Shown piece after piece: positions 25,440-34,166 of a stretch of 64,000 bases of DNA. A model generated the notes under the pieces. It made no database searches. It had not been told where the DNA came from and saw only the letters and a program-made list of their open reading frames with translations. Where the stretch lies: contig NZ_VLTK01000001.1 in the NCBI RefSeq assembly GCF_007558825.1, forward strand, positions 372,001-436,000, written 5' to 3'. The stretch comes from Brevibacterium aurantiacum (GTDB lineage Bacteria > Actinomycetota > Actinomycetes > Actinomycetales > Brevibacteriaceae). How positions within the stretch are numbered: the first letter of the stretch is position 1; every line of letters starts with the position of its first letter. Position numbers and translations under genes: made by a program.

Positions 25440-26693
25440 TCACCCTCCTGCCCTTGGTGTGGAACGCTCGGCGATCCAGCCTCGCAGTGACAGGGTGCTC
25501 TCGCCCTGTTCGTGCTCGGATCGTTCCAGCGACTTCGCTATCGTGGTCGCGGCTCGGAGTATCTCTCCCGACCCGGTCACCGACTCCACGTTGGAGTGCA
25601 GTCCGCTGGGAGTCACTCTGCGATTGCTCAATGCCGGTGCTGCGACTCCGAGCCGTGCGGCGGTCCGCGCCCAGAAGAACTGATCCGTGTGCTGAGGGAA
25701 TGGGACGCTCGGAATTCCGGCACGCAGGCAGGCCGCGGTGATTCCCGCACCGGCCTGGTGGATCGCGGTCGCAACCTGCGGCAGCAGCCAGGAGTGGGGC
25801 ACCTGGCCCGCGGTGACAACCCGGCCGGGCGCCGCCTCGGCGAGGTTGGGACCGGCCGCACCTTGGACGATGACACGATGGCGGGTCGAGGACACGAACT
25901 CGGACAGCGCATCCGCGGTTCGGCCGCCCTCTGGAACGCTGCCCATGGTCACGAGCACGGGCGGGGGCCCGCCGGCGAGAAAGTCTGCGAGTTCGGTCGG
26001 TGCGGTCCACTCTTCATCGTCGACCGGCCACCAGAAGCCGTCGAGGCTCATGTGCTGAGGCCAATCGCCCGGGCGCGGAAAGATGACGGGGCTGATGCCA
26101 TGGTGGACGGGCACCGCGGCTCGTGCTCGTTCGTTCAGGGTTGTGGTGAACTTCTTCGCGGGCAAGCCCAGCTGTCCCCGGACCCATGCCACTGCAGGGA
26201 CGTAGGGCGCGGGTACTCTCTGCACCACGCGTCCGATCGGACGGTTGAGAAGGGGTCCGAAGTCGATCGCCGAAGCGATCATCGGCGGATAGGCCCGACT
26301 CGGCCTCGAGGGCTGGAGCAGTGCTTCGGCAGATGGGATGCCGAGCGCTTCAGCGATGTCGTGGCCGTAGGGCGAAATGGGGTTGGTGAGCACTACGTCG
26401 ACGGCGCCTGCGCGTACTGCCATGAGGGCGGCTTCAGCGTGGTCCATCATGTAGCCGCGCAGGTGATCGAGGTATCCCCGTACACCCGGGCCAGCGTCTC
26501 CATCCACGGACGGAGGAGGCGTGAGGGCAGCTGTGTATCGTGCTGCGGCGCACCCGGACCGCTCCACAGCCGCCGCATAGTCGTCATGGACGACCATGGT
26601 GACACTGTGCCCGTCGGCAATGAGGTCCACGGCGATTCTGATCGCCGGTGAAACGTCGCCCCAGGAACCCGGGGCCAGAATGAGCACCTTCAT
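25440..26693 (-). CDS. GT1-family glycosyltransferase (macrolide/sterol type)
   Basis: 417 residues with the two-Rossmann GT-B fold of the UDP-glycosyltransferase family. N-terminal LILAPGSWGDVSPAIRIA is the family's glycine-rich acceptor-domain start; the donor side shows VLVTMGSVPE, GQVPHSWLLPQVATAIHQAG and the PFQHTDQFFWA-like PSVPFPQHTDQFFWA segment. ATG at 26693 chosen for GAGGAGG 4 nt upstream. Relatives inactivate macrolides or glycosylate lipids; coupling to a TetR gene suggests an inducible detoxification unit (inference). Confidence 0.88.
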   Translation of the reverse strand: MKVLILAPGSWGDVSPAIRIAVDLIADGHSVTMVVHDDYAAAVERSGCAAARYTAALTPPPSVDGDAGPGVRGYLDHLRGYMMDHAEAALMAVRAGAVDVVLTNPISPYGHDIAEALGIPSAEALLQPSRPSRAYPPMIASAIDFGPLLNRPIGRVVQRVPAPYVPAVAWVRGQLGLPAKKFTTTLNERARAAVPVHHGISPVIFPRPGDWPQHMSLDGFWWPVDDEEWTAPTELADFLAGGPPPVLVTMGSVPEGGRTADALSEFVSSTRHRVIVQGAAGPNLAEAAPGRVVTAGQVPHSWLLPQVATAIHQAGAGITAACLRAGIPSVPFPQHTDQFFWARTAARLGVAAPALSNRRVTPSGLHSNVESVTGSGEILRAATTIAKSLERSEHEQGESTLSLRGWIAERSTPRAGG

Positions 26694-26732
26694 GGCCCTC
26701 CTCAATCGGTCCGCGTGCCGGAGTCTTATTTT

Positions 26733-26780
26733 GTGTACATTGTTCACTAAATAATATCAGAGCCCCGATCACTGTGTGAA
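26733..26780 (-). promoter_or_regulatory. Promoter and TetR-type operator of the glycosyltransferase operon
   Basis: Minus-strand -35 TTCACA (26775-26780), 18-nt spacer, -10 TATTAT (26751-26756). Directly downstream, GTGTACATTGTTCAC (26733-26747) is a 15-bp palindrome of form GTGNACANTGTNCAC, placed where a repressor would block transcription start. Confidence 0.75.
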
Positions 26781-26847
26781 CAAGTCTGAAACCTTCGGGT
26801 GAACTCGCCAGATTACTGGATCGTAGCCAGCAATCGGTGGAACAGTA

Positions 26848-27627
26848 ATGGACATGACCGATTTCTCTGTTCTTGCCGAACGTGCATCCGCTCTGCTCGA
26901 AGCCCATCATCAGGATCGTCCGATCGTCCTGCCGACAGTGTGGGATGCCTGGTCAGCCCAGGCCATGGTCAATGCCGGATTCGAGGCGCTGAGCATCGGC
27001 TCCCATCCTCTCGCCGACTCCGTGGGCTCCGCGGACAGCGAGACCATGAGCCTCAGCCAGGCGCTGGCGGGGATCGCCCGCGTGTGCGGCTCTGTGGATG
27101 TGCCGGTCAGCGCCGATCTGGAATCCGGCTACGACACTGCGGCGCCGGATCTCATCGCCGGGCTCCTCGAGGCCGGCGCTGTGGGCGTCAACATCGAGGA
27201 CACCGTCCACAGCGAAGGACGACTGCGCAGCGCCGAGGAGCACGCCGAGTACATCGGCGACCTGCGTCGCGCCGCTGACGCGCAACGGGTGCACGTGGTC
27301 ATCAATGCCCGCACCGATGTGTTCAAGAATCCCGATGATTTCGAGGATCCCACCGCCGAGGCGATCCGACGCCTCAACCTGTGCGCCGAGGCCGGTGCGG
27401 ATTCCGTCTATCCCGTCAGGCTGCCGAACACCGAGACTCTCAAAACCGTACTGTCGCAGGTGAGACTGCCGCTGAACGTCACCGCCCACCCGGTCAAGGG
27501 TGCCGTGCCAGACGAGCTCGACCTCTCTCAGCTGCAGGACCTCGGGGTGAAGCGTGTGACCTTCGGGCCTCTGCTGCAAGCCACGATGTATGACTACTTC
27601 GCCAAGTTCACCAGGAACTGGCACTGA
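26848..27627 (+). CDS. Isocitrate lyase/PEP-mutase family enzyme
   Basis: 259-residue member of the PEP phosphomutase/isocitrate lyase superfamily (Mg-dependent C-C or P-C bond chemistry on alpha-keto acids). Family segments: LPTVWDAWSAQAMVNAGFEALSIG near residue 30, VPVSADLESGYD with the Mg ligands, GVNIEDTVHSEGRLR, and VINARTDVFKN. It lacks the KKCGH motif of true isocitrate lyase and is much shorter, matching the 2-methylisocitrate-lyase-like/oxaloacetate-decarboxylase-like group. GGTGG lies 7 nt before the ATG. Exact substrate not determinable. Confidence 0.85.
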   Translation: MDMTDFSVLAERASALLEAHHQDRPIVLPTVWDAWSAQAMVNAGFEALSIGSHPLADSVGSADSETMSLSQALAGIARVCGSVDVPVSADLESGYDTAAPDLIAGLLEAGAVGVNIEDTVHSEGRLRSAEEHAEYIGDLRRAADAQRVHVVINARTDVFKNPDDFEDPTAEAIRRLNLCAEAGADSVYPVRLPNTETLKTVLSQVRLPLNVTAHPVKGAVPDELDLSQLQDLGVKRVTFGPLLQATMYDYFAKFTRNWH

Positions 27628-27701
27628 CGACAACCGCTGATTCCGCGGCCATCGACCACAGCCACTGAGCAGAACGCCAACCGCAATGATGAGGAGCCGC
27701 A

Positions 27702-28463
27702 ATGCCTGAGAATCTCCGTGAAGGACAGCCTGTCTGGATCGATTACACCTGCCACGACTTCGAGTCCACGACGAAGTTCTACTCCGAGATATTCGGGTGG
27801 AAGTTCGAGGATCAGGGACCTGATTTCGGCCACTACAACATGATCACAAAGGACGGAGCAGTTGTCGGCGGCGCTATGCGTGCCATGAACATGGACGGCA
27901 CTCCGAACCCGATGATCCCGGCGATGTGGACGACCTACCTTCACACCGACGACATCGCGAACACCTATGCGGCAGCACTCGCCGCGGGTGCGGCCCCCAT
28001 CGCCGAACCGATGTCGGTCGGACCCCTGGGACAGATGGCTGTCATCACCGATCCCACCGGTGCCGGTGTGGGCATGTGGCAGCCCGGCGAGTTCACCGGG
28101 TTCGACACCCCGCTCACCCCCGGGACTCCGGTGTGGTTCGAGCTCATGACGCGCAACTATCCTCTCGCGCAGGAGTTCTATCGCACCGTCTTCTCCTTCG
28201 ATATCGTGGCGATGGAGGGGTTCCCGTATTCGACACATGGCGCCGATGAGAACGCTGTGGCCGGCATCTGCGACGCCAGCGAATGGACCCAGGTGTCCTT
28301 CTGGCGTGACTACATCAACGTCGAGGACACCGATGCCACCGCAACCAGGGTGGCCGAACTCGGCGGCAAGGTGCTCGCCGGTCCCGAAGATTCACCGTAT
28401 GGCCGCATCGCCACCGTCACCGATCCGGAAGGGGCGACGTTCCAGCTCCAGCAGAATCCGTGA
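27702..28463 (+). CDS. Two-domain VOC (glyoxalase-like) protein
   Basis: 253 residues containing two tandem VOC modules (about 8-125 and 133-250): first PVWIDYTCHDFESTTKFYSEIFGW, second PVWFELMTRNYPLAQEFYRTVF, each ending with a VTDPTGAGVGMWQPG or VTDPEGATFQLQQNP segment. Such proteins bind metal or small ligands; relatives are annotated as glyoxalase-like or hydroxylases, and function is unknown. GAGGAG is 6 nt upstream. It follows the PEP-mutase-like gene by 74 bp on the same strand and may be co-transcribed. Confidence 0.85.
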   Translation: MPENLREGQPVWIDYTCHDFESTTKFYSEIFGWKFEDQGPDFGHYNMITKDGAVVGGAMRAMNMDGTPNPMIPAMWTTYLHTDDIANTYAAALAAGAAPIAEPMSVGPLGQMAVITDPTGAGVGMWQPGEFTGFDTPLTPGTPVWFELMTRNYPLAQEFYRTVFSFDIVAMEGFPYSTHGADENAVAGICDASEWTQVSFWRDYINVEDTDATATRVAELGGKVLAGPEDSPYGRIATVTDPEGATFQLQQNP

Positions 28464-28498
28464 GTACTCACGCCTGAGGTCGATTCCGTCAGCGGGCG

Positions 28499-30622
28499 TC
28501 AGCCCCGCAGAGCGAGTGCGAACGGCAGTACCGCAGTTGCCCCCGCCTGCCTGAGCAGACGTGCCCCGATCGCCATCGTCCACCGTGAGACAACCTCGTC
28601 GTCGACGAGAAGCACCGCCTTTCCGGCCACTGCCTCTTCGACCTCGGGCGGGACGACGAACGCATCGTAGAGATCCTTCACCCGGAAGGCACTGTTGACC
28701 TCGGGGCTGCCGTGGTCATGAACCTGCAACAGCTCTCCCCCATCGATGAGTCGTCCTGCGGAGGCCAGATTCGCCGCCAAGGATCTCACTGTCGCGGGCC
28801 TGCGCGCGCTTGGCACCGAGACGACGACTTCAGGGCGGATTGCCCAGTCCCATTGGGCCAGGACCTCAAGGCACCATTTCCCGATCTGTGCGGGCACTTC
28901 GGCATCGGGAGCGTCCGGTGCGAGGAATGATCGCAGAGTCTGCCCCTGACCCAGATCGCTGAGCCGTGCGATGGCTCGGCCCTCGGCCGCCAACTCTCCC
29001 GCCGGGATTCGGCCTTTGAGCGGGACTCCGATGTTGGCCATGCCGCTGGGCCAGGTGCTGCGCGGGTCGATGGGCAGGCCGACGCGATGCAGAGTTCCTG
29101 CCGTTGCCTGCCTGTTCTCGTCCGAGATCTCGGCCGACCACCACATTCCGGCACAGTTGTCGCAGCGTCCGCAGGGTGTGGGCTCGGGGTCATCAAGTTG
29201 GCGAATGAGGAATTCCATTCGGCATTCGCCAGTGGACTCGTAGTCGAGCATCGCCTGCGCCTCAGCAGCGCGCACGGCCGCGACCTTCTCATATCGTTCC
29301 CGGTCGTAGGTCCAACCTCGGCCAGTCGAGATGTAACCGCCCTTGATCTTGGTCACGGCGTCTTCGACTTCGAGGGTCTTCAGCAGCAGCTGCAGCCGGG
29401 TGCGTTTGGTCCCGACCAGCGTCTCCAAGCGAGCCACGGACAGGGGGCCGTCCGCCTCGGCGAGGGACTGAAGCACGGCATTCGCGTCGGACTGATTGGG
29501 CATCGAGGCGGTGGCGAAGTAGTTCCAGATCTCCTGGTCCTCAGCACCGGGCAGGAGCAGGACATCCGCGGAATCCGTGGCACGACCGGCACGACCAACC
29601 TGCTGGTAATAGGCGACGGCAGATGATGGCGCACCAACGTGGATGACGAAGCCGAGGTCCGGTTTGTCGAACCCCATTCCCAGCGCAGAGGTGGCCACGA
29701 GCGCCTTGATCTGGTTGTCTTTGAGCTGGTGCTCAAGCTCTGCCCGCTCCTCAGCATCGGTGCGGCCGGTGTAGGCATGGACCTCGTAACCCCGGTCCCG
29801 CAGAATTCTGGTGATGTCTTCGGCCGCGCTGACCGTGAGTGTATAGATGATTCCCGAACCGGTGAAATCACCGAGGTGGGAACACAGCCATGCGATGCGC
29901 GCGCTTGCATCGAGTCCGGGTTGGACCCCGAGCCGGAGGGAGTCACGGGCGAGCTCGCCGCGCACGACAGTGGTGTCGTGGCCGAGCTGTTCGGCGACAT
30001 CGGTGACGACGCGGGAGTTGGCGGTGGCTGTTGTGGCGAGGACAGGGGTGTTGCCCGGCAGTTCGGCCAGGATGTGTCCGATCCGCCTGTAGTCGGGACG
30101 GAAATCATGGCCCCAGTCGGAGATGCAGTGCGCCTCGTCGACGACGATGAGACCAAGAAAGGCCAGGAGTTGGGGCAGGACCTCGTCTCGGAACTGCGGG
30201 TTATTCAGCCGCTCTGGCGAGACGAGCAGAACGTCGAGGCTGCCGGCCCTGAGATCGTCGAGGACAGTGTCCCACTCGGTGACGTTGGAGGAATTGAGGC
30301 TGGCTGCGCGAACCCCGGCGCGCTGCGCGGCGGCGATCTGGTCGCGCATCAGGGCCAACAGCGGGGAGATGATGAGGCTGGGACCAGTGCCAGCCGCACG
30401 AAGCATTCTGGTCGCCACGAAGTACACGGCCGACTTGCCCCACCCGGTTCGCTGGACCACGAGGACCCTCTTCTTCTCCACGACCAGATCGCGGATCGAT
30501 TCGAGCTGGCCGTCCCGGAACTGCGCTTCGGGATTCGCAGTGAGCTCGGCCAGGATGCGCTGAGCCTGAACGGCGAATTCGTCGGCGTCGATGGTCGTTG
30601 CCCTCGGGGTGGATTCGGTCAT
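28499..30622 (-). CDS. RecQ-family DNA helicase with C-terminal phosphoribosyltransferase-like domain
   Basis: 707 residues. Residues about 30-330 are a RecQ-type SF2 helicase: Walker A variant QRTGWGKS, LIISPLLALMRDQI, DEAHCISDWGHDFRP, VLATTATAN and the Q-x-x-GRAGR motif VGRAGRATDS. A RecQ zinc motif follows (CRMEFLIRQLDD...CGRCDNCAGM). In place of an HRDC domain the C-terminus (about 560-707) ends with VVVSVPSARRPATVRSLA and VLLVDDEVVSRWTM, resembling a PRPP-binding phosphoribosyltransferase fold. ATG at 30622 chosen because TAGACT ends 6 nt upstream (leaderless); GTG 30628 lies within that spacer. Probable DNA repair role. Confidence 0.88.
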   Translation of the reverse strand: MTESTPRATTIDADEFAVQAQRILAELTANPEAQFRDGQLESIRDLVVEKKRVLVVQRTGWGKSAVYFVATRMLRAAGTGPSLIISPLLALMRDQIAAAQRAGVRAASLNSSNVTEWDTVLDDLRAGSLDVLLVSPERLNNPQFRDEVLPQLLAFLGLIVVDEAHCISDWGHDFRPDYRRIGHILAELPGNTPVLATTATANSRVVTDVAEQLGHDTTVVRGELARDSLRLGVQPGLDASARIAWLCSHLGDFTGSGIIYTLTVSAAEDITRILRDRGYEVHAYTGRTDAEERAELEHQLKDNQIKALVATSALGMGFDKPDLGFVIHVGAPSSAVAYYQQVGRAGRATDSADVLLLPGAEDQEIWNYFATASMPNQSDANAVLQSLAEADGPLSVARLETLVGTKRTRLQLLLKTLEVEDAVTKIKGGYISTGRGWTYDRERYEKVAAVRAAEAQAMLDYESTGECRMEFLIRQLDDPEPTPCGRCDNCAGMWWSAEISDENRQATAGTLHRVGLPIDPRSTWPSGMANIGVPLKGRIPAGELAAEGRAIARLSDLGQGQTLRSFLAPDAPDAEVPAQIGKWCLEVLAQWDWAIRPEVVVSVPSARRPATVRSLAANLASAGRLIDGGELLQVHDHGSPEVNSAFRVKDLYDAFVVPPEVEEAVAGKAVLLVDDEVVSRWTMAIGARLLRQAGATAVLPFALALRG

Positions 30623-30671
30623 GGGCACAGTCTAGATGTCGCCGCTGACGCAGCCGCCCAGCCCTGATCCA

Positions 30672-31151
30672 TCACCTCAGAGCGAGTTCGATGCCCAAGG
30701 TGGCGAGCACGCCGAACAGCACACCCCACAGGATGATCGAGATGATCTGCCAGAAGGCCACAGCGTTGCGGTCGGCACCGAATCCGACCATGGCCATCGA
30801 GGTGATCTGCGAAGGCAGCAGGGTCTGGCCGAGCAGGGAGACGCCGGGGACGCCGAACTTGTCGAACATGCGCTTGAGCCGCTGCCGCTTCGGGGAGGAT
30901 TCAGCGTCTTTGCCATTGTTCTTCGTCGCTTTGTCCCGGATAGCTCCGGCACCGTAGACGACCGCGAGCATCGAGACCACGTTTCCGATGATGGCCATCA
31001 TGATCGCGACGACCGGATTCAGGCCGATAGCGACACCGATGACGGCACCGAAGTAGGACTCGACGAAGGGAATCGCGGAGACGAGGATGATGCCTGCCCA
31101 TTGCAGCCAGTCGGGGATCGATCCGGCGAATTCCTGGATGCTTTCGATCAT
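30672..31151 (-). CDS. Small multidrug-export-type membrane protein (COG2426)
   Basis: 159-residue membrane protein with about four hydrophobic spans: IILVSAIPFVESYFGAVIGV, GLNPVVAIMMAIIGNVVSML, then a basic loop (KRQRLKRMFDKFGVPGVSLL) and two C-terminal spans. The pattern matches the putative small multi-drug export family; transport has not been shown for most members. The internal ATG at 31151 has GGAG 6 nt upstream, unlike the ATG at 31199. Divergent from a TetR gene with a palindromic operator between them. Confidence 0.8.
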   Translation of the reverse strand: MIESIQEFAGSIPDWLQWAGIILVSAIPFVESYFGAVIGVAIGLNPVVAIMMAIIGNVVSMLAVVYGAGAIRDKATKNNGKDAESSPKRQRLKRMFDKFGVPGVSLLGQTLLPSQITSMAMVGFGADRNAVAFWQIISIILWGVLFGVLATLGIELALR

Positions 31152-31253
31152 TTTGGGCTCCATTCTCATTGGTTCGGAGTCTCTGTCGATGCGCTGCATG
31201 CCAGGGTCATAGTCGATCTCGACTCAACGACCCAACCTTCTGGCACAGCGTGC

Positions 31254-31268
31254 TAGTACGTTGTACTA
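31254..31268. promoter_or_regulatory. TetR-type operator TAGTAC-N3-GTACTA
   Basis: TAGTACGTTGTACTA is a 15-bp palindrome with perfect 6-bp arms between the divergent small exporter and the TetR gene, 42 bp before the TetR start. Probable autoregulatory operator controlling both genes. Confidence 0.75.
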
Positions 31269-31310
31269 TACAGAAGACAGCTATGATGCGCGAGGCCGAG
31301 AGGAGCGGAC

Positions 31311-31901
31311 ATGTCCCGACGCGATGACATCATCTCTGCGGCGATCCGACTGGCCGAAGCGTCCCCGCCCGGACAGGCCACCCTCAGCGTGCGCGCCGTC
31401 GCCAAGGAGGCCGGGATCGGTGCCTCGACGCTGCGCCACTACTTCCCCACTCAGACCGATCTGCACGAAGCCATCGCTCGCAGCTCCATGGACACCGCGG
31501 TCCAGGACTTCTCGATTGCCGACCCCACCCTGGATCCGGCCGAGCGCCTCTACGAGTGCTGCGCGCAATTCCTCCCCACACACGAACACCGCGACATGCA
31601 GCTCGAACTATGGTTCACGATGCACCTCAGCGCCCTCGGACCCGATCAACGCGCGGTCTCCCGCAGGCTCTTAGAGTACGGCCACGATTTCACATACGTC
31701 TGCCTGCAGCGCTGGCTTGGGATCCTGGCCGCCGAAGGTCATATCGACCCCGCCGAGGTGGCTCCATTGTCGACAGCCATGTTCACCATGCTCGATGGCT
31801 TGGCCCTGCATTCGATCATCACCCCCGAACGCGTCACCGTCGATGCCGCCCACAACCAGCTCAAGTGGCTCATCGCGAAGGTGCTCACACCACAGGACTG
31901 A
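31311..31901 (+). CDS. TetR-family transcriptional regulator
   Basis: 196-residue repressor with a clear N-terminal HTH (IISAAIRLAEASP, then SVRAVAKEAGIGASTLRHYFPTQTDLHEAI in short blocks) and a helical ligand domain containing the LELWFTMHLSAL segment. GAGGAG lies 6 nt before the ATG. The palindrome at 31254-31268 and the divergent exporter-like gene suggest efflux control. It is convergent with the MocR gene, 3 bp apart. Confidence 0.88.
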   Translation: MSRRDDIISAAIRLAEASPPGQATLSVRAVAKEAGIGASTLRHYFPTQTDLHEAIARSSMDTAVQDFSIADPTLDPAERLYECCAQFLPTHEHRDMQLELWFTMHLSALGPDQRAVSRRLLEYGHDFTYVCLQRWLGILAAEGHIDPAEVAPLSTAMFTMLDGLALHSIITPERVTVDAAHNQLKWLIAKVLTPQD

Positions 31902-31904
31902 GGC

Positions 31905-33365
31905 TCAGCCGAGCACCTCGCTGAGATCGTGGGCGAACTCGCGCGCACGCATGGGCTCGAGGCAGGCGAAACCGACGACCAACCCCGAGGCAATGGACTT
32001 CGGCTGACACGGAAACGACGACAAGGTCGAGACTTCCCATCCGAGACCACGTAGGTTCAGCGCCACCTCGGCGTCATCGGCGACCTCCAGGCTCACATGC
32101 AGGCCGGCTGCCACACCGAGCACCGGCACCTCCAGGCCGGAGGATTCCATCGCCTGCACGAGGGAGCGGCGTCGATCACGGTAGACCCGACTCGCTCGTG
32201 ACAGATGCCTGGCAAGGTCTCCACGGGTGATGAAGCCGGCCAATGCGGTTGCGATCACGGGGTTTGCGACCAGGCGTCGATCCCACATGAAATCTGCGAG
32301 CTCGTCGAACATTTCTGCAGGTGGGACTGCCCAGGCGAGTGCCAGACTGGGGCTCAGCACCTTCGAACTCGTACCGACATAGACGACGCAGTCACCCGCT
32401 CCCCTCATTGACCGCAGCGCCGGCAACGGCGGAACGCCGAATCGGAACTCGCCGTCGTAGTCGTCCTCGATGATGATCGAACCTGTACGGCCCGCCCACG
32501 CGATCAGTTCGGCTCGACGCGGCACTGACATCCGATACCCGAGCGGGTACTGATGAGCCGGAGTGACGTAGACAAGACCGGCCTTCGAGGGGAGTTCGCC
32601 GACTTGCAGTCCGTCCTCGTCGACACCCACGGGCAGGACGTCGAACCCGGCACGCACCATCTCCTCGTAGGCGGCCCCGTAGCACGGCGCCTCCATATAG
32701 CAGCGTCGCAGCCCTCGAGCGTGCGCGAGCTCCGCGATCGCAGCGAAGACATGTGCAGATCCCGGCGCAGTGACGATGGATTCGGCACTGATGCCCCGGT
32801 GACGGCGCAGGTGTTCTGCCATCGCCGAGGCGAAAGTCGGGTTTCCGACATCGCGAGGACTCTCGCGAAACGCCGTCTCCACCGCCGCACGCTTGACCGA
32901 GGCGGCCCACGCCCTCATGTCCACCAGAGCAGTATCGGGACGCCCGGGACGCAGATTTCGGCTTGCAGACCGCATCGATCTGCCCGACCTCCAAGACAAG
33001 TCTTCATGCGAAGTGGGCCCCTTCTCGGCCATAGCCTTGCCACTGAGATGACGGGGACCCCCAGCCGCGCTTGCCGAGCCCGCTTCGACTCCCGCAGCAG
33101 CGCCGTTCGCAGCACCCTCGGCCACTCTGGTCCCCGATCCTGGAAACGTCTCCAGATAGCCTGCGGCGATGAGTTCGGCATAGGCGGTTTCGACCAGGGT
33201 CCGCGAGCACGACAATTGGTGCGCCAGCGCCCGCGAGGATGGCAGCCAGTCCGCATCACCCAGCTGCCTTTCGGAAATCAACTCGATGACCGCGTCGACC
33301 AGCGCGGCCGATCGCGGCTGGTCGAGGACGATCGGCAGATGGACCTCGCGGGGTGCCCTTGGCAT
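31905..33365 (-). CDS. MocR/PdxR-type regulator (GntR HTH plus aminotransferase domain)
   Basis: 486 residues. A GntR winged helix (residues about 12-80: LPSSRALAHQLSCSRTLVETAYAELIAAGYL) is joined by an Ala/Gly linker to a fold-type I aminotransferase-like domain with IIIEDDYDGEFRF and the PLP lysine in VYVGTSSKVLSPSLALAW. MocR proteins sense PLP or related amino compounds. TAGAAT ends 6 nt before the ATG (33372-33377), so the mRNA is probably leaderless. Divergent from a PNPOx-fold gene, suggesting control of a B6- or flavin-linked function. Confidence 0.9.
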   Translation of the reverse strand: MPRAPREVHLPIVLDQPRSAALVDAVIELISERQLGDADWLPSSRALAHQLSCSRTLVETAYAELIAAGYLETFPGSGTRVAEGAANGAAAGVEAGSASAAGGPRHLSGKAMAEKGPTSHEDLSWRSGRSMRSASRNLRPGRPDTALVDMRAWAASVKRAAVETAFRESPRDVGNPTFASAMAEHLRRHRGISAESIVTAPGSAHVFAAIAELAHARGLRRCYMEAPCYGAAYEEMVRAGFDVLPVGVDEDGLQVGELPSKAGLVYVTPAHQYPLGYRMSVPRRAELIAWAGRTGSIIIEDDYDGEFRFGVPPLPALRSMRGAGDCVVYVGTSSKVLSPSLALAWAVPPAEMFDELADFMWDRRLVANPVIATALAGFITRGDLARHLSRASRVYRDRRRSLVQAMESSGLEVPVLGVAAGLHVSLEVADDAEVALNLRGLGWEVSTLSSFPCQPKSIASGLVVGFACLEPMRAREFAHDLSEVLG

Positions 33366-33458
33366 GAGGGAATTCTATCGGAGACCATTCAAACTGGCTT
33401 TCAAGTTTCGTGAATTCTGGCTGTCCTTGACAGTCCGGATAGATGGTTCGATGAAGAC

Positions 33459-34163
33459 ATGCTTCATATCACCAGGAAACCAGAACGTCAGTCCACCGAC
33501 CTCGAGAAGCTCGAGGGGCTCCTCGACGAACAGTGGTGGGGTGTCCTCAGCATCAGCCGAGACGCCGCTACCGGCCCGGCGGTCATCACCATTCCGACGC
33601 TCTTCGTGCGCGTCGGCGACCGAATCCTCGTTCACGGATCCACGGGGGCCGGAGCTCTGGGGACAAACAGCACGACGACCCATGCCGACACCGCTGCGAC
33701 CATCTCATCAGGCTCCCCCGAAGGCGAGGGATCGACTCCGCCTCCTGCCTCGCTGCCGCTGTCATTGTGTGTGACGTCGATGGACGGTCTCGTCCTTGCC
33801 CATTCGACGTTCGACTCCTCGGTCAACTATCGCTCGGCCGTCGTCTACGGGCACCTCGAATCAGCTGCACCCGCCGACCGCGAGGCCCTGCTCCTGAGCT
33901 TCACGGACCGACTGGTCCCCGGGCGCAATGCCGAGGTCCGAGCCATGACCCGGAAGGAGATCGCAGCCACGAACGTCTCGGTTCTGCGGATCACGGACGG
34001 TCAGTGGGTCTACAAGGAAAGAACCGGCGACGTCGGAGTCCCTGATGAGAACACCAAGGCATGGGGTGGCGTCATTCCGTTCACCACGAGCTATGCCGAG
34101 CCCCAGACCGCCGAATGGGCGCGAGGACGCGAGATCCCAGATTCCGTGCGTCAGCTCCGGTGA
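33459..34163 (+). CDS. Pyridoxamine 5'-phosphate oxidase-fold flavoprotein
   Basis: 234-residue split-barrel protein of the PNPOx-like FMN-binding group. Recognisable parts are EGLLDEQWWGVLSISRDA at the N-terminus, TLFVRVGDRILVHGSTGAGAL, VNYRSAVVYGHLE and the C-terminal AWGGVIPFTTSYAEPQ. These are related to the nitroreductase/PNPOx families of MocR neighbours; a true pdxH role is not shown. It is divergent from the MocR gene, and TTGACA at 33428-33433 could be its -35 box. FMN or F420 use is uncertain. Confidence 0.8.
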   Translation: MLHITRKPERQSTDLEKLEGLLDEQWWGVLSISRDAATGPAVITIPTLFVRVGDRILVHGSTGAGALGTNSTTTHADTAATISSGSPEGEGSTPPPASLPLSLCVTSMDGLVLAHSTFDSSVNYRSAVVYGHLESAAPADREALLLSFTDRLVPGRNAEVRAMTRKEIAATNVSVLRITDGQWVYKERTGDVGVPDENTKAWGGVIPFTTSYAEPQTAEWARGREIPDSVRQLR

Positions 34164-34166
34164 CAT

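Noticed and set aside
24829..26010. 393-codon reading of the TetR gene
   Set aside because: The upstream half overlaps the glycosyltransferase in another frame; the GTG at 25437 has a proper ribosome-binding site and starts the HTH domain.
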